NCBI GenBank assembly: GCA_026874595.1 | Contig: CM049317.1 | Location: 78,261,415-78,325,414 of the forward strand | Length of the DNA: 64,000 nucleotides | Reading direction: 5' to 3' | Source of the DNA: Sipunculus nudus | Taxonomy: Eukaryota > Annelida > Sipuncula > Golfingiida > Sipunculidae | Shown here: piece by piece, positions 50,707 through 61,973 of the stretch | Layout of the letters: each line of letters begins with the position of its first letter | Numbering within the stretch: the stretch's first letter is position 1 | Notes under the pieces: model-generated | Told to the model about the DNA's origin: nothing | What the model saw: only the letters and a program-made list of their open reading frames with translations | The model's database searches: none | Program-made: the position numbers and the translations under genes

Positions 50707-50796
50707 AAAATAAAGCTAGTTCAACCACCCATCAGAAAGAACCATCCAAACCAAGTTTGACCGGAAGTACCATGCACAATCCACTATGTAATACAG
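50707..50796 (+). CDS. Gene 2: Ser/Thr/Pro-rich stalk exon
   Basis: Phase 1-1 exon of 90 nt with acceptor tgcatctttcag and donor GTTACT. It encodes 30 residues such as ENKASSTTHQKEPSKPSLTG, a probable O-glycosylated stalk between CTLD2 and the membrane, ending with one Cys (NPLCNT). Confidence 0.7.
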
Positions 50797-51129
50797 GTTA
50801 CTTCTTAATTCCTTTGTTTCTCTTTAAAAAGACAATAGTGACATGGGTCTCCTCTTTTATGATTACAGGGCAAGTCATTGATAGCTTTGGAAAATAAACC
50901 ATTACACATCCTAGTTCCACAGACCACACACTTTCCTGTCTTATAAAAAGAGATACGAAATTTAAATCCAGTTCAAATTAGAACAGAATATTGTCTTGTA
51001 TCATGATAACTTGTTGTTTTTTATCATGTTGACATTACGGTCGATGCTTGCTTAACCAGCCGAGTGTTCCTACTGACGCAATCTGCTGTATCATTGTTTT
51101 ATATCAAACTGTTGGATCGTTAATTTTAG

Positions 51130-51257
51130 TGTTTGTTTATTTGTCATATTCTGTTTTGGGTAATTACACCCTGATAGCGTTTTTTGTTATATGTTGCATC
51201 ATCGTGGTGGGATTGATGGTTATTATATTTATTCATCGGATGCGGTTTTAAAGGCAG
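51130..51257 (+). pseudogene. Gene 2: transmembrane exon, stop at 51249-51251
   Basis: Acceptor gttaattttag in phase 1. It encodes VFVYLSYSVLGN then a helix YTLIAFFVICCIIVVGLMVI and IFIHRMRF before TAA. If one T were missing from the TTTT run at 51246-51249, the frame would run on to a CAG/GTGCCA donor at 51257 in phase 1, which is the phase the candidate tail exon at 51677 needs. As it stands, an AATAAA 43 nt after the TAA would end a receptor with a five-residue tail. Both readings are open. Confidence 0.65.
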
Positions 51258-51293
51258 GTGCCACCTGTTTGTGTATATACTATATAACCAACC

Positions 51294-51299
51294 AATAAA
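51294..51299 (+). promoter_or_regulatory. Possible gene 2 poly(A) signal
   Basis: AATAAA 43 nt after the TAA of the membrane exon. It supports a short-tailed form ending there. Confidence 0.4.
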
Positions 51300-51676
51300 C
51301 ATCGAAACAAGCGATACATAAACTGAATGTAAACATCTTCCTCACATGTTTACATATAATTTGATACGTCACATGCTGTCTATAATGACCAATGTCTATG
51401 ATGACTCCCTAAGTTAATGTAGATCACGTGACGGAAGGCTGGTCGTTAGGCAGGTTCACTATACTTGTCTTTTCTATACATTTATCATCTAAGATTCTTG
51501 ATATCATTATTTTTTTAACAATATTAATGACTGACTAATTACTCCTCTTAGAGTTGAAAATTCATAAAATAAGATCTACTATGTAAATTTTGTTCATTAT
51601 ATCATAACTTAATGTAAATGTAGCATATACTTTCCACCTGTTTTCCACAACTGTAAATGCCATATGTTTTGGACAG
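51300..51676. other. No gene seen
   Basis: AT-rich sequence between the membrane exon and the candidate tail exon, probably an intron or 3' flank. Confidence 0.45.
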
Positions 51677-51894
51677 CAGAAGATCACCCATGCATTTATC
51701 AAGGAGGAAAGCCCCCTGAAACATACTGTGAAATCAATGAAGATATAAATTCTCGTCCAAGACAGCCACTTCCAGAAATTCCAGCGGTGCAATACCGCGG
51801 AGAACAAGTCTGTACCTCTGTACCCTCAACATTCGAGCGTGACCGAATGCCCGTTAATGTTCAACACAGTCCTGTGTTAAGGCTCGCCCTGTAA
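51677..51894 (+). CDS. Candidate gene 2 cytoplasmic-tail exon
   Basis: An open stretch after acceptor atgttttggacag, phase 1, ending at TAA 51892-51894; it would encode about 72 residues. It is polar and has signalling-tail features: CIYQGG, TYCEIN (YxxI), the proline-rich RPRQPLPEIP (SH3-type) and VQYRGE. TYCEI is close to, but does not match, an ITIM. In the present sequence it is in phase with the stalk exon but not with the membrane exon unless a base is missing there. It could also be the tail of another, lost copy. Confidence 0.5.
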
Positions 51895-52850
51895 TCCGAG
51901 GTCAGTTTACTGTGTAGCGGCTGACGGCCCCTGTATTGACAGTGTAATCAACGAGGATAACCCTCTATATACGTCGTCAGATATCCCGGATAAAGACTTG
52001 CGATGAGCAATTAGCAGCACAGGGGACATTCCACATAACGGACTCAGTATAAAAAAACAGAGATATAGTAAAAGAGTGAGTAAATATTAAGGAGTGGATG
52101 AATATTTATTCGGGGAATAATTTATTTAATATTTATATATCATACATACATAGACACTTTTAAAAATAGAGCATATTTCGTACTTTGTATGACACGTCAC
52201 TTGAAGATGGACATATCATATGTCATCAGTGACCTTAGACATTGCAAGCCCTAGCCCCCGTACTTGCGTCTTTCCTATAATTCGATGAATTAATGTTTAT
52301 CTCGTGGGTGTTTATCCTAGAAATCCTTTATCAGGTATCGAATATATAACAAACCAGTCTTTGATAAAATAAACTTTCCACCGTTTAATCACGAAACATA
52401 TCTGACTATATAATTAAAATATCTTTTCAATTTCATTACATTGCATGTACATTACTTGGCCGCAATCACCGTGTAAATCTAGAGCGAAGTTGTACTTAAA
52501 TATTTACTGCGTAACCTATAAACAGGCACATGTAAAAAAAGACTCATGAGAAAACCCTCGCTTTTACCAAGAGGAAGTCCGAAATACATAAGGGATATAG
52601 GGATATATGTGTTTGTGTTTATTATTGCACGTTAAAAAAGCTTCAATTTATAGACAGAATGTTATTATTCTTAACCATCCAAAGTTAAAAGATGATAATG
52701 ATGACTTACATATTTTAAAATTTGTATTCTGTTTAAAAAAGAAAGTTGTTAAATCAATTTCCTCTCTTGCGAAAGTGTTGGTCGAACAGTTTAGGAGAAC
52801 CACTGCAGGTGTCGCTTTGGCGACAGGGCAGCAGGTTCACTGAGGAAATC
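51895..52850. other. No gene seen
   Basis: AT-rich sequence. The 78-codon open frame at 52607-52843 has no recognisable domain. Confidence 0.45.
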
Positions 52851-52854
52851 CTCT

Positions 52855-53057
52855 CTTGTCATATGCCTAGGTAGAACCCTCTATGCCTTGTCATATGCCT
52901 AGGTAGAACCCTCTGGTCAGGATTCTTCAATGAACCCTCTGTGGGAGTTCTATGGTGAACCCTAAGGGTTCTATATGTAACCCTGATAATAGATACTCCT
53001 AAAAACTATACAGAAGGGTTCTTCCTGGAACCATTGTTCATGAAAGGTTCTAGAGGG

Positions 53058-53058
<1 letters not shown>
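52855..53058. repeat. GAACCCT/GGGTTC repeat-rich element
   Basis: A 28-bp block (CTTGTCATATGCCTAGGTAG, ending AACCCTCT) is tandemly duplicated at 52855 and 52887. It is followed by several GAACCCT and GGGTTCT copies in both orientations (52930-53050), ending at a (TA)n tract. The inverted copies suggest a foldback-type element related to the one near 56250. Confidence 0.6.

Positions 53059-53139
<81 letters not shown>
53059..53139. repeat. (TA)n microsatellite
   Basis: About 80 bp of pure TA dinucleotides. Confidence 0.97.
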
Positions 53140-53144
<5 letters not shown>

Positions 53145-54144
53145 CGACTGAGGCTGTCTCTCAACCTGGATTGATGTCCCTCGCGTGGATCTCGCCCTGT
53201 GGTCTGGACGTCTTCGCAAGATCCCGGTGGTCATTATTTATGCAAGCAACTAAGAGCATTGCCAAACTCTTTGTGCTGGACAAAGGACACCACATGACAA
53301 CACAAAACGCCCATAACAGCACAGAACTGGCCCAGGGACTTTTACCGCCCTATAATATGGGTTAACACGCGAAACTCGTCGAGGACTGTCTTATTTTCGA
53401 CCCTGGATCCTGATTGGCTGTTATTCGTCCTTCCCGACAGCAAAAATGTGGACTGAGTAATATTATCCGTTGGCGGACCTGCCATGAAGTGAGCTTTTCT
53501 GAGCAGCTATGATCTTTCATTAAGCCTGAGACTGACTTTCGTTGTCCCACATGCGGCGTATTTCCTTTGTTCTAACTGTACGTTCAAATCTGCTTGCATC
53601 ACAGGGTCATGAAAAGTGACCATGCAAGTGAAGTTGCATAGCGACTTTCCAAATATGGCAAAGAACTGGTGCGTGGCAAGAAAATGACACGCGTGACCTT
53701 CGACCAAGGAGGCGGGGCGTGTGGGACAAATCAGTTATAGCCCAGTGAAATGGGCTTGGCTTGTGTCAATCATGGCAGGCGAGCCTACCATGTGACACAA
53801 GCCTCGCAAACCTAACGGCTTGCATAACATTTCATTGGGCTATAACCAATACTTGAACAGTGATTTACCATGAACGTTTTGTGATCTTCGAATTGAACTG
53901 GACTTCAGTTAAGTATTTCTTTATGTTACAGGGCATACCAGGGACTTTGTTTAGCTTACATTATGTGTTAATCCTATAATTTTGTTTGTTATTGTAAATG
54001 TTGTATATACTACCAAGAGTATGATTAACAGAGCACCCTCATAGCACCTATAATTTATTCGTTTTCACCTGTGAGGATACGCGTCTGAACTTTTGTGTTG
54101 CTGTCCGTAAAGTCAGATTTGCAGTGTGTATGAGGACCGTAACA
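53140..54144. mobile_element. Possible solo LTR (about 1 kb)
   Basis: Starts TGTTGCGACTGAGG and ends GAGGACCGTAACA, giving imperfect inverted ends TGTTGC/GTAACA typical of LTR termini. It is flanked by ATAT on both sides, which may be a target duplication but is uninformative next to (TA)n. No coding region or second LTR is seen. It contains the hairpin MITE at 53734-53846. Confidence 0.4.
53734..53846. mobile_element. Hairpin MITE
   Basis: A 113-bp imperfect palindrome. The left end GTTATAGCCCAGTGAAATG mirrors the right end with one mismatch (CATTTCATTGGGCTATAAC). Inner parts also pair (GGCTTGTGTCAATCATGG with CCATGTGACACAAGCC). It fits a small foldback element nested in the surrounding LTR-like block. 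Confidence 0.8.
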
Positions 54145-54543
54145 ATATATGTACATTATAAAGTAGTTTGGAATGTCATATTATATCATTTGGAATAAAT
54201 TAATCATACGTCATGTGTCAATATTGAAGGGAAACAGATTGATTGATAGTATGAAAAACTGAAAGTATTTCTCAAAGAAAGTGGGTAACTGCAAGAACCA
54301 CAGCTAAACATTATATTTCTAACTTGATTGTATCCTGTAAATATGATAAATCCTTCCAGATGAAATGAAAACACGTTTTTAAGGAAACACATTGTTTTAA
54401 TTAATTGTAAAGATCCACTTGTTTAAAATGTGCAAAAACCAAATGCATTAACATATGTATGGACCTAAATAATATATTTTGGCATCTGTGATATGGAGTT
54501 AGCGAACACATCACACAGTTCTCTCTCATCCGCACACACAAAG
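54145..54543. other. No gene seen
   Basis: AT-rich spacer. Confidence 0.45.
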
Positions 54544-54651
54544 ATGGCGACAAAAATGAACATCCAAGCGGCCCTAAGGTGTTCTGTTCTTTGTGGTTTG
54601 ACAGCTATATACATCTATAGCAGCTGGTATACATCACGAATACATTTTTAA
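54544..54651 (+). CDS. Candidate small ORF with a hydrophobic segment
   Basis: The ATG has an AAGATGG context, close to a strong Kozak site. The 35-residue product MATKMNIQAALRCSVLCGLT continues AIYIYSSWY and TSRIHF. A basic N-terminus then a hydrophobic run looks like a signal anchor. It could be a first exon of a type II membrane protein (possible GT donors follow the AGC AGC codons), a microprotein, or chance. No partner exon was identified. Confidence 0.22.
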   Translation: MATKMNIQAALRCSVLCGLTAIYIYSSWYTSRIHF

Positions 54652-56224
54652 TGAATTGTTTGCGTGTCCTTGGGCACATCTGTTGTGAATCCAGATCCTC
54701 TTGTGCTGTATATATGTATTATATAGTTTATACTTGACTGTTTCACAAAACAAAATATACCAAGTCGTAGCTCCATACAACCGACAGACAGCGGGTGATG
54801 TAAGGTGTCATATACCATGTTTGCACGGCTGGTACAGCTGATACGCCTCAGTGGAACGAACACAAGTCGTTCGGCAAATGTATTGTTTCTATGTATACAG
54901 GTCCTTCACCCAAAACGACATGTCTGTATGTATTTTTGCTGTGTGATCGGCGGTAAGTTCCTTAACTTTCGCGACGGTCGGAATAATCACTGATTCCGTG
55001 TCTACATTTTCCTAAATTGCTTGATGGGTAAGGAATGGTGCGGAGAATCAACCTGGAAAATAATAGATGAGATACATATAAAAAATATATATCAATATAC
55101 ACACAATCACGTAAATAGTGGTGCAATCTGCAGGTATTATATGCGTTGTGTTTGGAGAGATTGAAAAACGTGTGATAGCAGGGGTGCCTAATTTTTTTAT
55201 TACGCGGCTTGAGAATTGATAAGTATACGTCCCTGGTCTGCGAAGCCTCTAACTGCACCTTTCTTGTTAAGCTTATGATTTACATATTAAGATTTTATAT
55301 GTATTTACCTATGTATGTAGAAAAATGTTATTTGTAATAATTCTCGAGGGCCCCAAGTGAGATTAGTGCCTTGGCACTATTTGGGTTTGTATGATACCCT
55401 CGTAAAATAATGTATATAAATAAATAAAATAAAATCTTGTTAAGCTTCAATCACTGAAGCCGCATTATAATTCTGTTTTGTGACTGTTGTTTAAAAGCGG
55501 TCATTTTGCTTTTACAATGCTGCAACTCTTTCATGTTCTACATGACTGGTATAACTATGCACGTGTATTACTTTTCTAGCCAATAGCCTGTTTTTACCGG
55601 CCTTTATCCACGTTTAGATGAAATGAATGTAAATTATTTTGAAGACAGAGACTTATTTGGTACATTAAGTCACTGGACAGTTAATCTCTCGACATTCTGC
55701 TCATGAAATATATATATAAACATAGGTCTTACCTTATATCATTTCCTCTAATATCTGGAAAGACCAAAACACTTTAAAAAAACACCACAAAACACTTTCA
55801 AATAGTGCACATACGCGTCCTAATCAAATGGACATCCGGTCACAACACGCAGATACCCTCCCCCACTTTTTTTGCAAGGGATTAATGTCAATGTAATTAC
55901 CCTCCCCCACCCAAGTTATTCAGATAATAATATTTATATATTGAAAAATGAAATATATTAATAATTAGACTTTGGTTTAATTTCTGAGATTACTATAAAA
56001 TATTATATTTCTAAAACAAAGTTTAGAGTTAACCTATACTGGAAACATACTTTTTTTAAACTTATACTGAATTGTAATATATTTGAAATGTGTCACACAG
56101 ACAATAAAAGGTCAATAAAAAGAGTTGCCCGAAATTTGACTAGCCTCATACGACTACGAATTATCCGACATCCTTGAAGATAAATGACGCCACTGACAAC
56201 ACGGGTTCCATCCTGAACCTTATT
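54652..56224. other. No gene seen
   Basis: AT-rich sequence. A strong-looking donor (GGCG/GTAAGT at 54955) follows an open stretch HVCMYFCCVIGG, but no exon start is convincing. A two-copy CCCTCCCCCAC block lies at about 55855-55910. Confidence 0.4.
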
Positions 56225-56345
56225 ATAAGTTATGATCAGGGCAAGAACCTGCAAGAGAAAATGGTTCTTTCTGGAACCATGGTTCTGGACAGAACCGTGT
56301 TGGTTCTTAGAAGAAACCACCAGAACCCTTTTTTCTTAGAGTGTA
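56225..56345. mobile_element. GGTTCT-rich DNA-element end
   Basis: Alternating GGTTCT and GAACC copies end at CCTTTTTTCTTAGAGTGTAA. The reverse strand reads TTACACTCTAAGAAAAAAGG, then GTTCTGG, a terminus type common in non-autonomous DNA transposons of animals. The other terminus is not recognisable. Confidence 0.5.
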
Positions 56346-56350
56346 ACTAC

Positions 56351-56378
56351 ATTCGATATTCACATGCGAATATCGAAT
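56351..56378. other. 28-bp near-perfect palindrome
   Basis: ATTCGATATTCACATG runs into CATGCGAATATCGAAT; the halves mirror each other with one mismatched pair. A related half (TTCGCATGGGAATATCGAAT) recurs at about 56505-56526. It could be a dimeric DNA-binding site or a small foldback. Confidence 0.6.
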
Positions 56379-56529
56379 ATAAAAAATGGGTAAACTATCA
56401 TCGCTCGGCAAGTTGGACAACCAAATTATTACCCGTAAAGGAATGGAAATTTTCCAAGGGAATATTCGAGGTGAGTCGCGCCTATTTATGTAATTTTTTG
56501 TGTTATTCGCATGGGAATATCGAATATCC

Positions 56530-58021
56530 CTGACTTGAGTGATATTCTATAAACGCATACGAATGTCACTTGTCTGCGTGATATTTTCATGCGAATTGCA
56601 AAGGTCATGGCCCATCATTGTTGATACCATCAGAGTTGTTGGAATGACCTGTACAATCAGGCCGTGTAATGGTAAAATGGTAGAAGGTACAAAAAGAAAC
56701 GCAAAAAGTGCTAAAAATACACATCGAACTACATCCGTCCTTGCCTTTGGTAGTAAATAGGTCTTTTATTTTAATGAAACATTATCCCTGAAGTGCCTTG
56801 TAAGCCCGCCATGATTTAAAGGCAACAAACTTTATGAACGTGTTGTGAGCGGACGTTGATCGACTGGTAATCTTCACAGACCCCTATTGACGCCCGCATT
56901 TTACAGTTCCAACAGCGATAAGATCTAAGAGGGGTCCCAGTCTAGATCCCGTTGCAAAGGATTATGAGACTGAACATATTATAATAACACATGATATAAA
57001 TAGTATTTACCAACGATATCGTGGCCACCGGATATAGCGTCGTTTTTCTATACAAACAAATCCTTATATATTTACTGATGTTTCATTTTGGTTTTATTGG
57101 TGTCACAGCACACCCAGTCATATATGTACAGATTAGCATCATTTCTGTCATCTGAATGAAGTGTGAACAATCACCTTGTCATTCACAGTATGTTTAAGTG
57201 ATCAGTTGTCGGACTTCGTTGTCAGAGCTCTGAACATACACTGCGGCTAGGAGGCTTTTTTCCCCCGAACAGTTGATATATTTTGTTCCGTTCAGCACTG
57301 GGTAAGAGTGTTCATGAGAGCTATCATTTGTTGACTAACCATTCTTATAACAGCTTTATAGCTCTAAACATCCCTTTTCACAACACCCCGTTCTGGTAAT
57401 TCAAACAGGACAGTTGATGGCAATAACAGCTCATAGAGCAGACTTTGGCCTGCTCATAAGTAAACAATAAATGCTGGGGTGAATAATATTTTCTCAGATT
57501 TCCTATATAAACAATTTTTACAGTTCATTACCTATGTGCATATAAGTATTTTGATATCTATGCATGACGTTAATGAAAGATAATTAACCGTGTAAATAAC
57601 GTCTGCGTAACGAAAACTTGTCAATCTCAACGGTCAGTCGTGTCAACCTGATGTAAATAGAACGTATAAATGCTCATTATATATAAGAAATCTGGTTGAA
57701 AACTGGTGAAATGCTAAGAAAATATACTTATTATACAAGATGAGAGGAACATAATCTACACTCTGATTGCTAACATCAAATAATGAGTCATATAACGCTT
57801 ACGATTATTACGATCATAATACGACCTATTGTTTAATGAGTATACACTTTGATATGAATATATTATTTACATTGATGTCCCGATGTGTGCAAATGCCTTA
57901 TAGATAGACCCCGAAAAGAAAATTACAAATAAAAAGCCTTTATTCAAAGAATTTTTGAAGTATTCAGAAGTATTTATAATTTCCGTTTTGGGTATGACGT
58001 TTTTCTGTGTTCGTTTACCAG
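56530..58021. other. No gene seen
   Basis: AT-rich sequence with no repeats of note. Short open frames lack domains. Confidence 0.45.
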
Positions 58022-58077
58022 AGAGAGTCTACTATCTTCGCCCGTGTGGAGAGGACGTGTTTTGGCCAGACGGGGCG
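58022..58077 (+). CDS. Candidate isolated exon
   Basis: Good pyrimidine tract and acceptor (tttttctgtgttcgtttaccag) and a donor GGGGCG/GTAAGC bracket 56 nt. In the open frame it reads RVYYLRPCGEDVFWPDGA, a sequence of coding character with one Cys, two aromatic clusters and balanced codons. I recognise no family, and no neighbouring exon was found. Confidence 0.3.
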
Positions 58078-58545
58078 GTAAGCCTTGCGGCCGTTTATGC
58101 GTCTAGCCACCCCTTCGTCTCCTCCGAAGTTACACAGCTGATCTTGTTAAAAAATGTTTGCGCGATAACTTAAAAATAAATTGACCACAGAAAAACCTAT
58201 ATATTAAATAAAATTTGGACAAATCTCATGTAATATATTCTTAAAGAAAACAAGAAAAAAAGAAAATAGATGAAATAAAAAAAAAAATTAAATAAAATTC
58301 CCCCTGGTGTTACTGATTGCTACTGAAATATGCCCACCAATCAGTAATATCTCCAAGATTTTCCATAGGTATTCTTAATCTATTTGCAGCTAATTCAATG
58401 TGACACGGGGCAAAAGTAAGGAAAAAAAATTATTTTGATTTATTGACTTGAAACAAGTATTGTTTCAGTGACTTTCTTTCAATTATTGACTGATGAAAAA
58501 TATCAAATAAATCACCAATGCCTATTTTTTTTTCAGGAAAAAAAA
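58078..58545. other. No gene seen
   Basis: AT-rich sequence with poly-A near 58255-58290 leading into the minisatellite. Confidence 0.45.
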
Positions 58546-58546
58546 A

Positions 58547-60575
58547 ATTCCGACGACACCCTGCATACCAGACCCCGACGATACCCTGCATCCCGGACAC
58601 TGAATACACACGCATACCGAACTGCCACACCACCTCGCATACCGAACTCCCACGACACCTGGCATACCGAACTCCCACGACATCTGGCATACCGAACTCC
58701 CACGACACCTCGCATACCGAACTTCGTCGAAACCCTGCATACCGTACTCCTACAACACCTCAATAACCGAACTCCGACGACACCCTGCATACCGTACTCC
58801 CACGACACCTCAATAACCGAACTCCGACAAACACCCTGCATACCGAACTCCCACAACACCTCGCATACCAAACTTCGTCGAAACCCTGCATACCGTACTC
58901 CCACGACACCTCAATTACCGAACTCCGACGACACCCTGCATACTGAACTCCCACGACACCTCAATTACCGAACTCCGACGACACCCTGCATACCGAACTC
59001 CCACGACACCTCAATTACCGAACTCCGTCGATACCCTGCATACCGAACTCCCACGACACCTCAATTACCAAACTCCGACGACACCCTGCTTACCGAACTC
59101 CGACGAAACCCTGCACACCAAACTCCGACAACACCATGCATACCGAACTCCGACGACACCATGCATACCGAACTCCGACGAAACCCTGCACACCGAACTC
59201 CGACGACACCCTGCATACCGAACTCCGTCTAAATCCTCCACACTGAACTCCTACGACACCCTGCATAATGAACTCTGATGACACCATGCATAATGAACTT
59301 CGAGGACACCATGTATACCGTACTCCTATGACACCCTGCGTACCGAACTCCGACGACACCATGCATACCAAACTCCGACGACACCATGCATACCATACTC
59401 CTACGACACCCTGCATAATGAACTCCGAGGACACCATGCATACCCAACTCCTACGACACCCTGCATAATGAACTCCGAGGACACCATGCATACCCAACTC
59501 CTACGACACCCTGCATAATGAACTCCGACAACACCATGCATACCGAACTCCGACGACACCATGCATACCGAACTCCGACGAAACCCTGCACACCGAACTC
59601 CGACGACACCCTGCATACCGAACTCCGACTAAATCCTCCACACCGAACTCCTACGACACCCTGCATAATGAACTCTGATGACACCATGCATAATGAACTC
59701 CGAGGACACCATGTATACCGTACTCCTATGACACCCTGCGTACCGAACTCCGACGACACCATGCATACCAAACTCCGACGACACCATGCATACCATACTC
59801 CTACGACACCCTGCATAATGAACTCCGAGGACACCATGCATACCCAACTCCTACGACACCCTGCATAATGAACTCCGAGGACACCATGCATACCGTACTC
59901 CTACGACACCCTGCATAATGAACTCCGAGGACACCATGCATACCGAACTCCTACGACACCCTGCATAATGAACTCCGAGGACACCATGCATACCGAACTC
60001 CTACGACACCCTGCATAATGAACTCCGAGGACACCCTGCATACCGAACTCCTACGACACCCTGCATAATGAACTCCGAGGACACCATGCATACCGTACTC
60101 CTACGACACCCTGCATAATGAACTCCGAGGACACCATGCATACCGAACTCCTACGACACCCTGCATAATGAACTCAGAGGACACCATGCATACCAAACTC
60201 CCACGACACCCTGCATAATGAACTCTGAGGACGCAATGCATACCGAAATTCGACGACACCTTGCATACCGAACTCCGACGAAACCCTGCACACCGAACTC
60301 CGACGACACCCTGCATACCGAACTCCGACGAAACCCTGCACACTGAACTTCAACGACACCATGCATACCGAACTCCGAGGACACCTTGCATTCCGAACTC
60401 CGTCGAAACCCTGCATACCGTACTCCCACGACACCTCACATACCGAACTCCGACAACACCATGCATAATGAACTCCGATGACACCATGCATACCGTACTC
60501 CTATGACACCCTGCATACTGAACTCGGACGACACCCTGCATACCGAACCCCGACGACACTCTGTATACCGAGGAT
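58547..60575. repeat. 25-bp minisatellite, about 80 copies
   Basis: Tandem units of 25 bp: CCGAACTCCGACGACACCCT then GCATA. Variants swap CCC for CAT (ACCATGCATA), CCGAAC for AATGAAC, and CGACGACACC for CACGACACCTCAATTA. A 400-bp block (16 units) is duplicated: 59229-59447 matches 59629-59847. The unit is stop-poor in several frames, so open frames of up to 254 codons arise on both strands and are not genes. Confidence 0.96.
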
Positions 60576-61578
60576 ACAAAGGAAGCATTATGTAACTTCC
60601 ATAACGTTTTTCATTTACCGCCGCCAGTTGGTAAATAACTGTTCACATACAAACATATCTTACTGAATTGCACCAGATGGGATCAAAAGGCCAAGCAGTT
60701 GATACCCGTGAAGTGTGTGTAGGGGGTATTGGGGGGGGGGGGGGGGGCGTCTGGGAAGTATGTTTCTTCCTCAAGACTATTTTCCCCATTGTAAAGACGA
60801 TCACCCATTTTAATGGCACTGGCCTTTTTTGATAAGAATAAAAATCTTGAGTTAACATCGAAAAGATTGACCATCATTTTAAAATGGCATGAGCTCAGTG
60901 TAAGAGATCCTTTTGCGCCCACCCGCACACACACCTGAAACTTTGTACATTTAAAATAACAGGTTTCCATGATAAAAAAAGGTTTTCATTGTAAAATCCA
61001 TAGAGGCATTCTTGTTCAAAATAAATAGTCCCAGCTTTGCATTTCGAGGCTATGGCTTATGCCAAGTCCTTCAGCAACCAGCCCCCCCCCCCCCCCCCCT
61101 ACTATTTTTCGTAAATTCTGTATCTGAATCTAATCAACTACAATTCCCACACTTCCCTACGGGTTGTCTTGCTTTGTAGAATGAAATTTCAAAATGATGT
61201 AAATTACTGCGGCTGTGGATGCTGTAGCTTTCCTAAAAGGTCACCGGTTCGGGATGTACGGTGGCGGCCTCTCGCGGCTCTCTGCTTGGTCGTTTGTTGG
61301 CTAAGAGAGCATGCTTAAGGAGCGCGCAGAGCTGAGGTATTGACCACAGCAACCTGTTGCTGCTCGACGAGCGTAAATTTCTTCTACTGCTGCTGCTGTA
61401 AAAATATGCTTTTCTTATTACAAATAAACAAATATAGACAATTACGCCATTATGTGGTCTAAAAACAGTTTTTAAAAACTTTTGAAAATACTTATTAAAA
61501 ACGTCCCTCTTTAGTAAACTTCTTTGGTAATAGCTAAATATATGTTTTATATATTTACAAAAGACAGATTCAAATGTA

Positions 61579-61585
<7 letters not shown>
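60576..61585. other. No gene seen; G/C homopolymer runs
   Basis: Holds a poly-G run (60730-60748) and a poly-C run (61082-61099), otherwise unique-looking sequence. No exon recognised. Confidence 0.45.

Positions 61586-61609
<24 letters not shown>
61586..61609. repeat. Short (TA)n followed by CTCTGAAGAAAAACA
   Basis: The (TA)n tract is directly followed by CTCTGAAGAAAAACA, the same 15 bases that follow the (TA)n tract at 29487. Confidence 0.8.
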
Positions 61610-61912
61610 ACTCTGAAGAAAAACATTTTTGCCTTTTATATTGTATATTTGCCTTGTATATTGTGTATTTTCATAGTATATGTGTATTTTTATCATATGT
61701 ATTCTACTGATATGTTCACTGCTTCCAAGACCCTATTAGAAATCAGTTCAATATGCTAATTGAGCATCCTGGTATATATCTTTGTATATTATATATAAAA
61801 TTTACAACAATAAATAACCTCTTTGCCCTGCCCTGTTATGTTCCAGTATCGCACGTGTACCCCGACCAATCCTATTGTGCACCCGAGGACAATAGGATCA
61901 GTGTCAGTCTTT

Positions 61913-61916
<4 letters not shown>

Positions 61917-61968
<52 letters not shown>
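61917..61968. repeat. (TA)n microsatellite
   Basis: About 50 bp of TA dinucleotides. Confidence 0.95.

Positions 61969-61973
<5 letters not shown>

Larger units (their letters stand above)
48681..51257 (+). pseudogene. CTLD gene 2: receptor with two CTLDs, two apparent one-base deletions (gene model)
   Basis: Six exons follow the plan of gene 1: 48681-48892 (CTLD1a), 49330-49461 (CTLD1b), 49730-49972 (CTLD2a), 50344-50493 (CTLD2b), 50707-50796 (stalk) and 51130-51257 (membrane). All borders are phase 1. Exons 1 and 6 have lengths one base short of a multiple of three (212 and 128), while the other four are exact multiples. The frame is therefore broken in CTLD1a, and the membrane exon ends early at TAA 51249-51251. 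Either the gene is a recent pseudogene or the assembly lost two bases. No signal-peptide exon was found. CTLD sequences differ strongly from gene 1, so the duplication is old. Confidence 0.7.

Noticed and set aside
54805-54993. Signal-peptide exon of a third CTLD gene (MYFCCVIGG before GTAAGT)
   Set aside because: The donor is good and the phase fits, but the hydrophobic core is too short and no CTLD exon follows in the window.
58468-60506. Open frames on both strands (up to 254 codons)
   Set aside because: They mirror the 25-bp minisatellite and overlap in several frames; no gene features.
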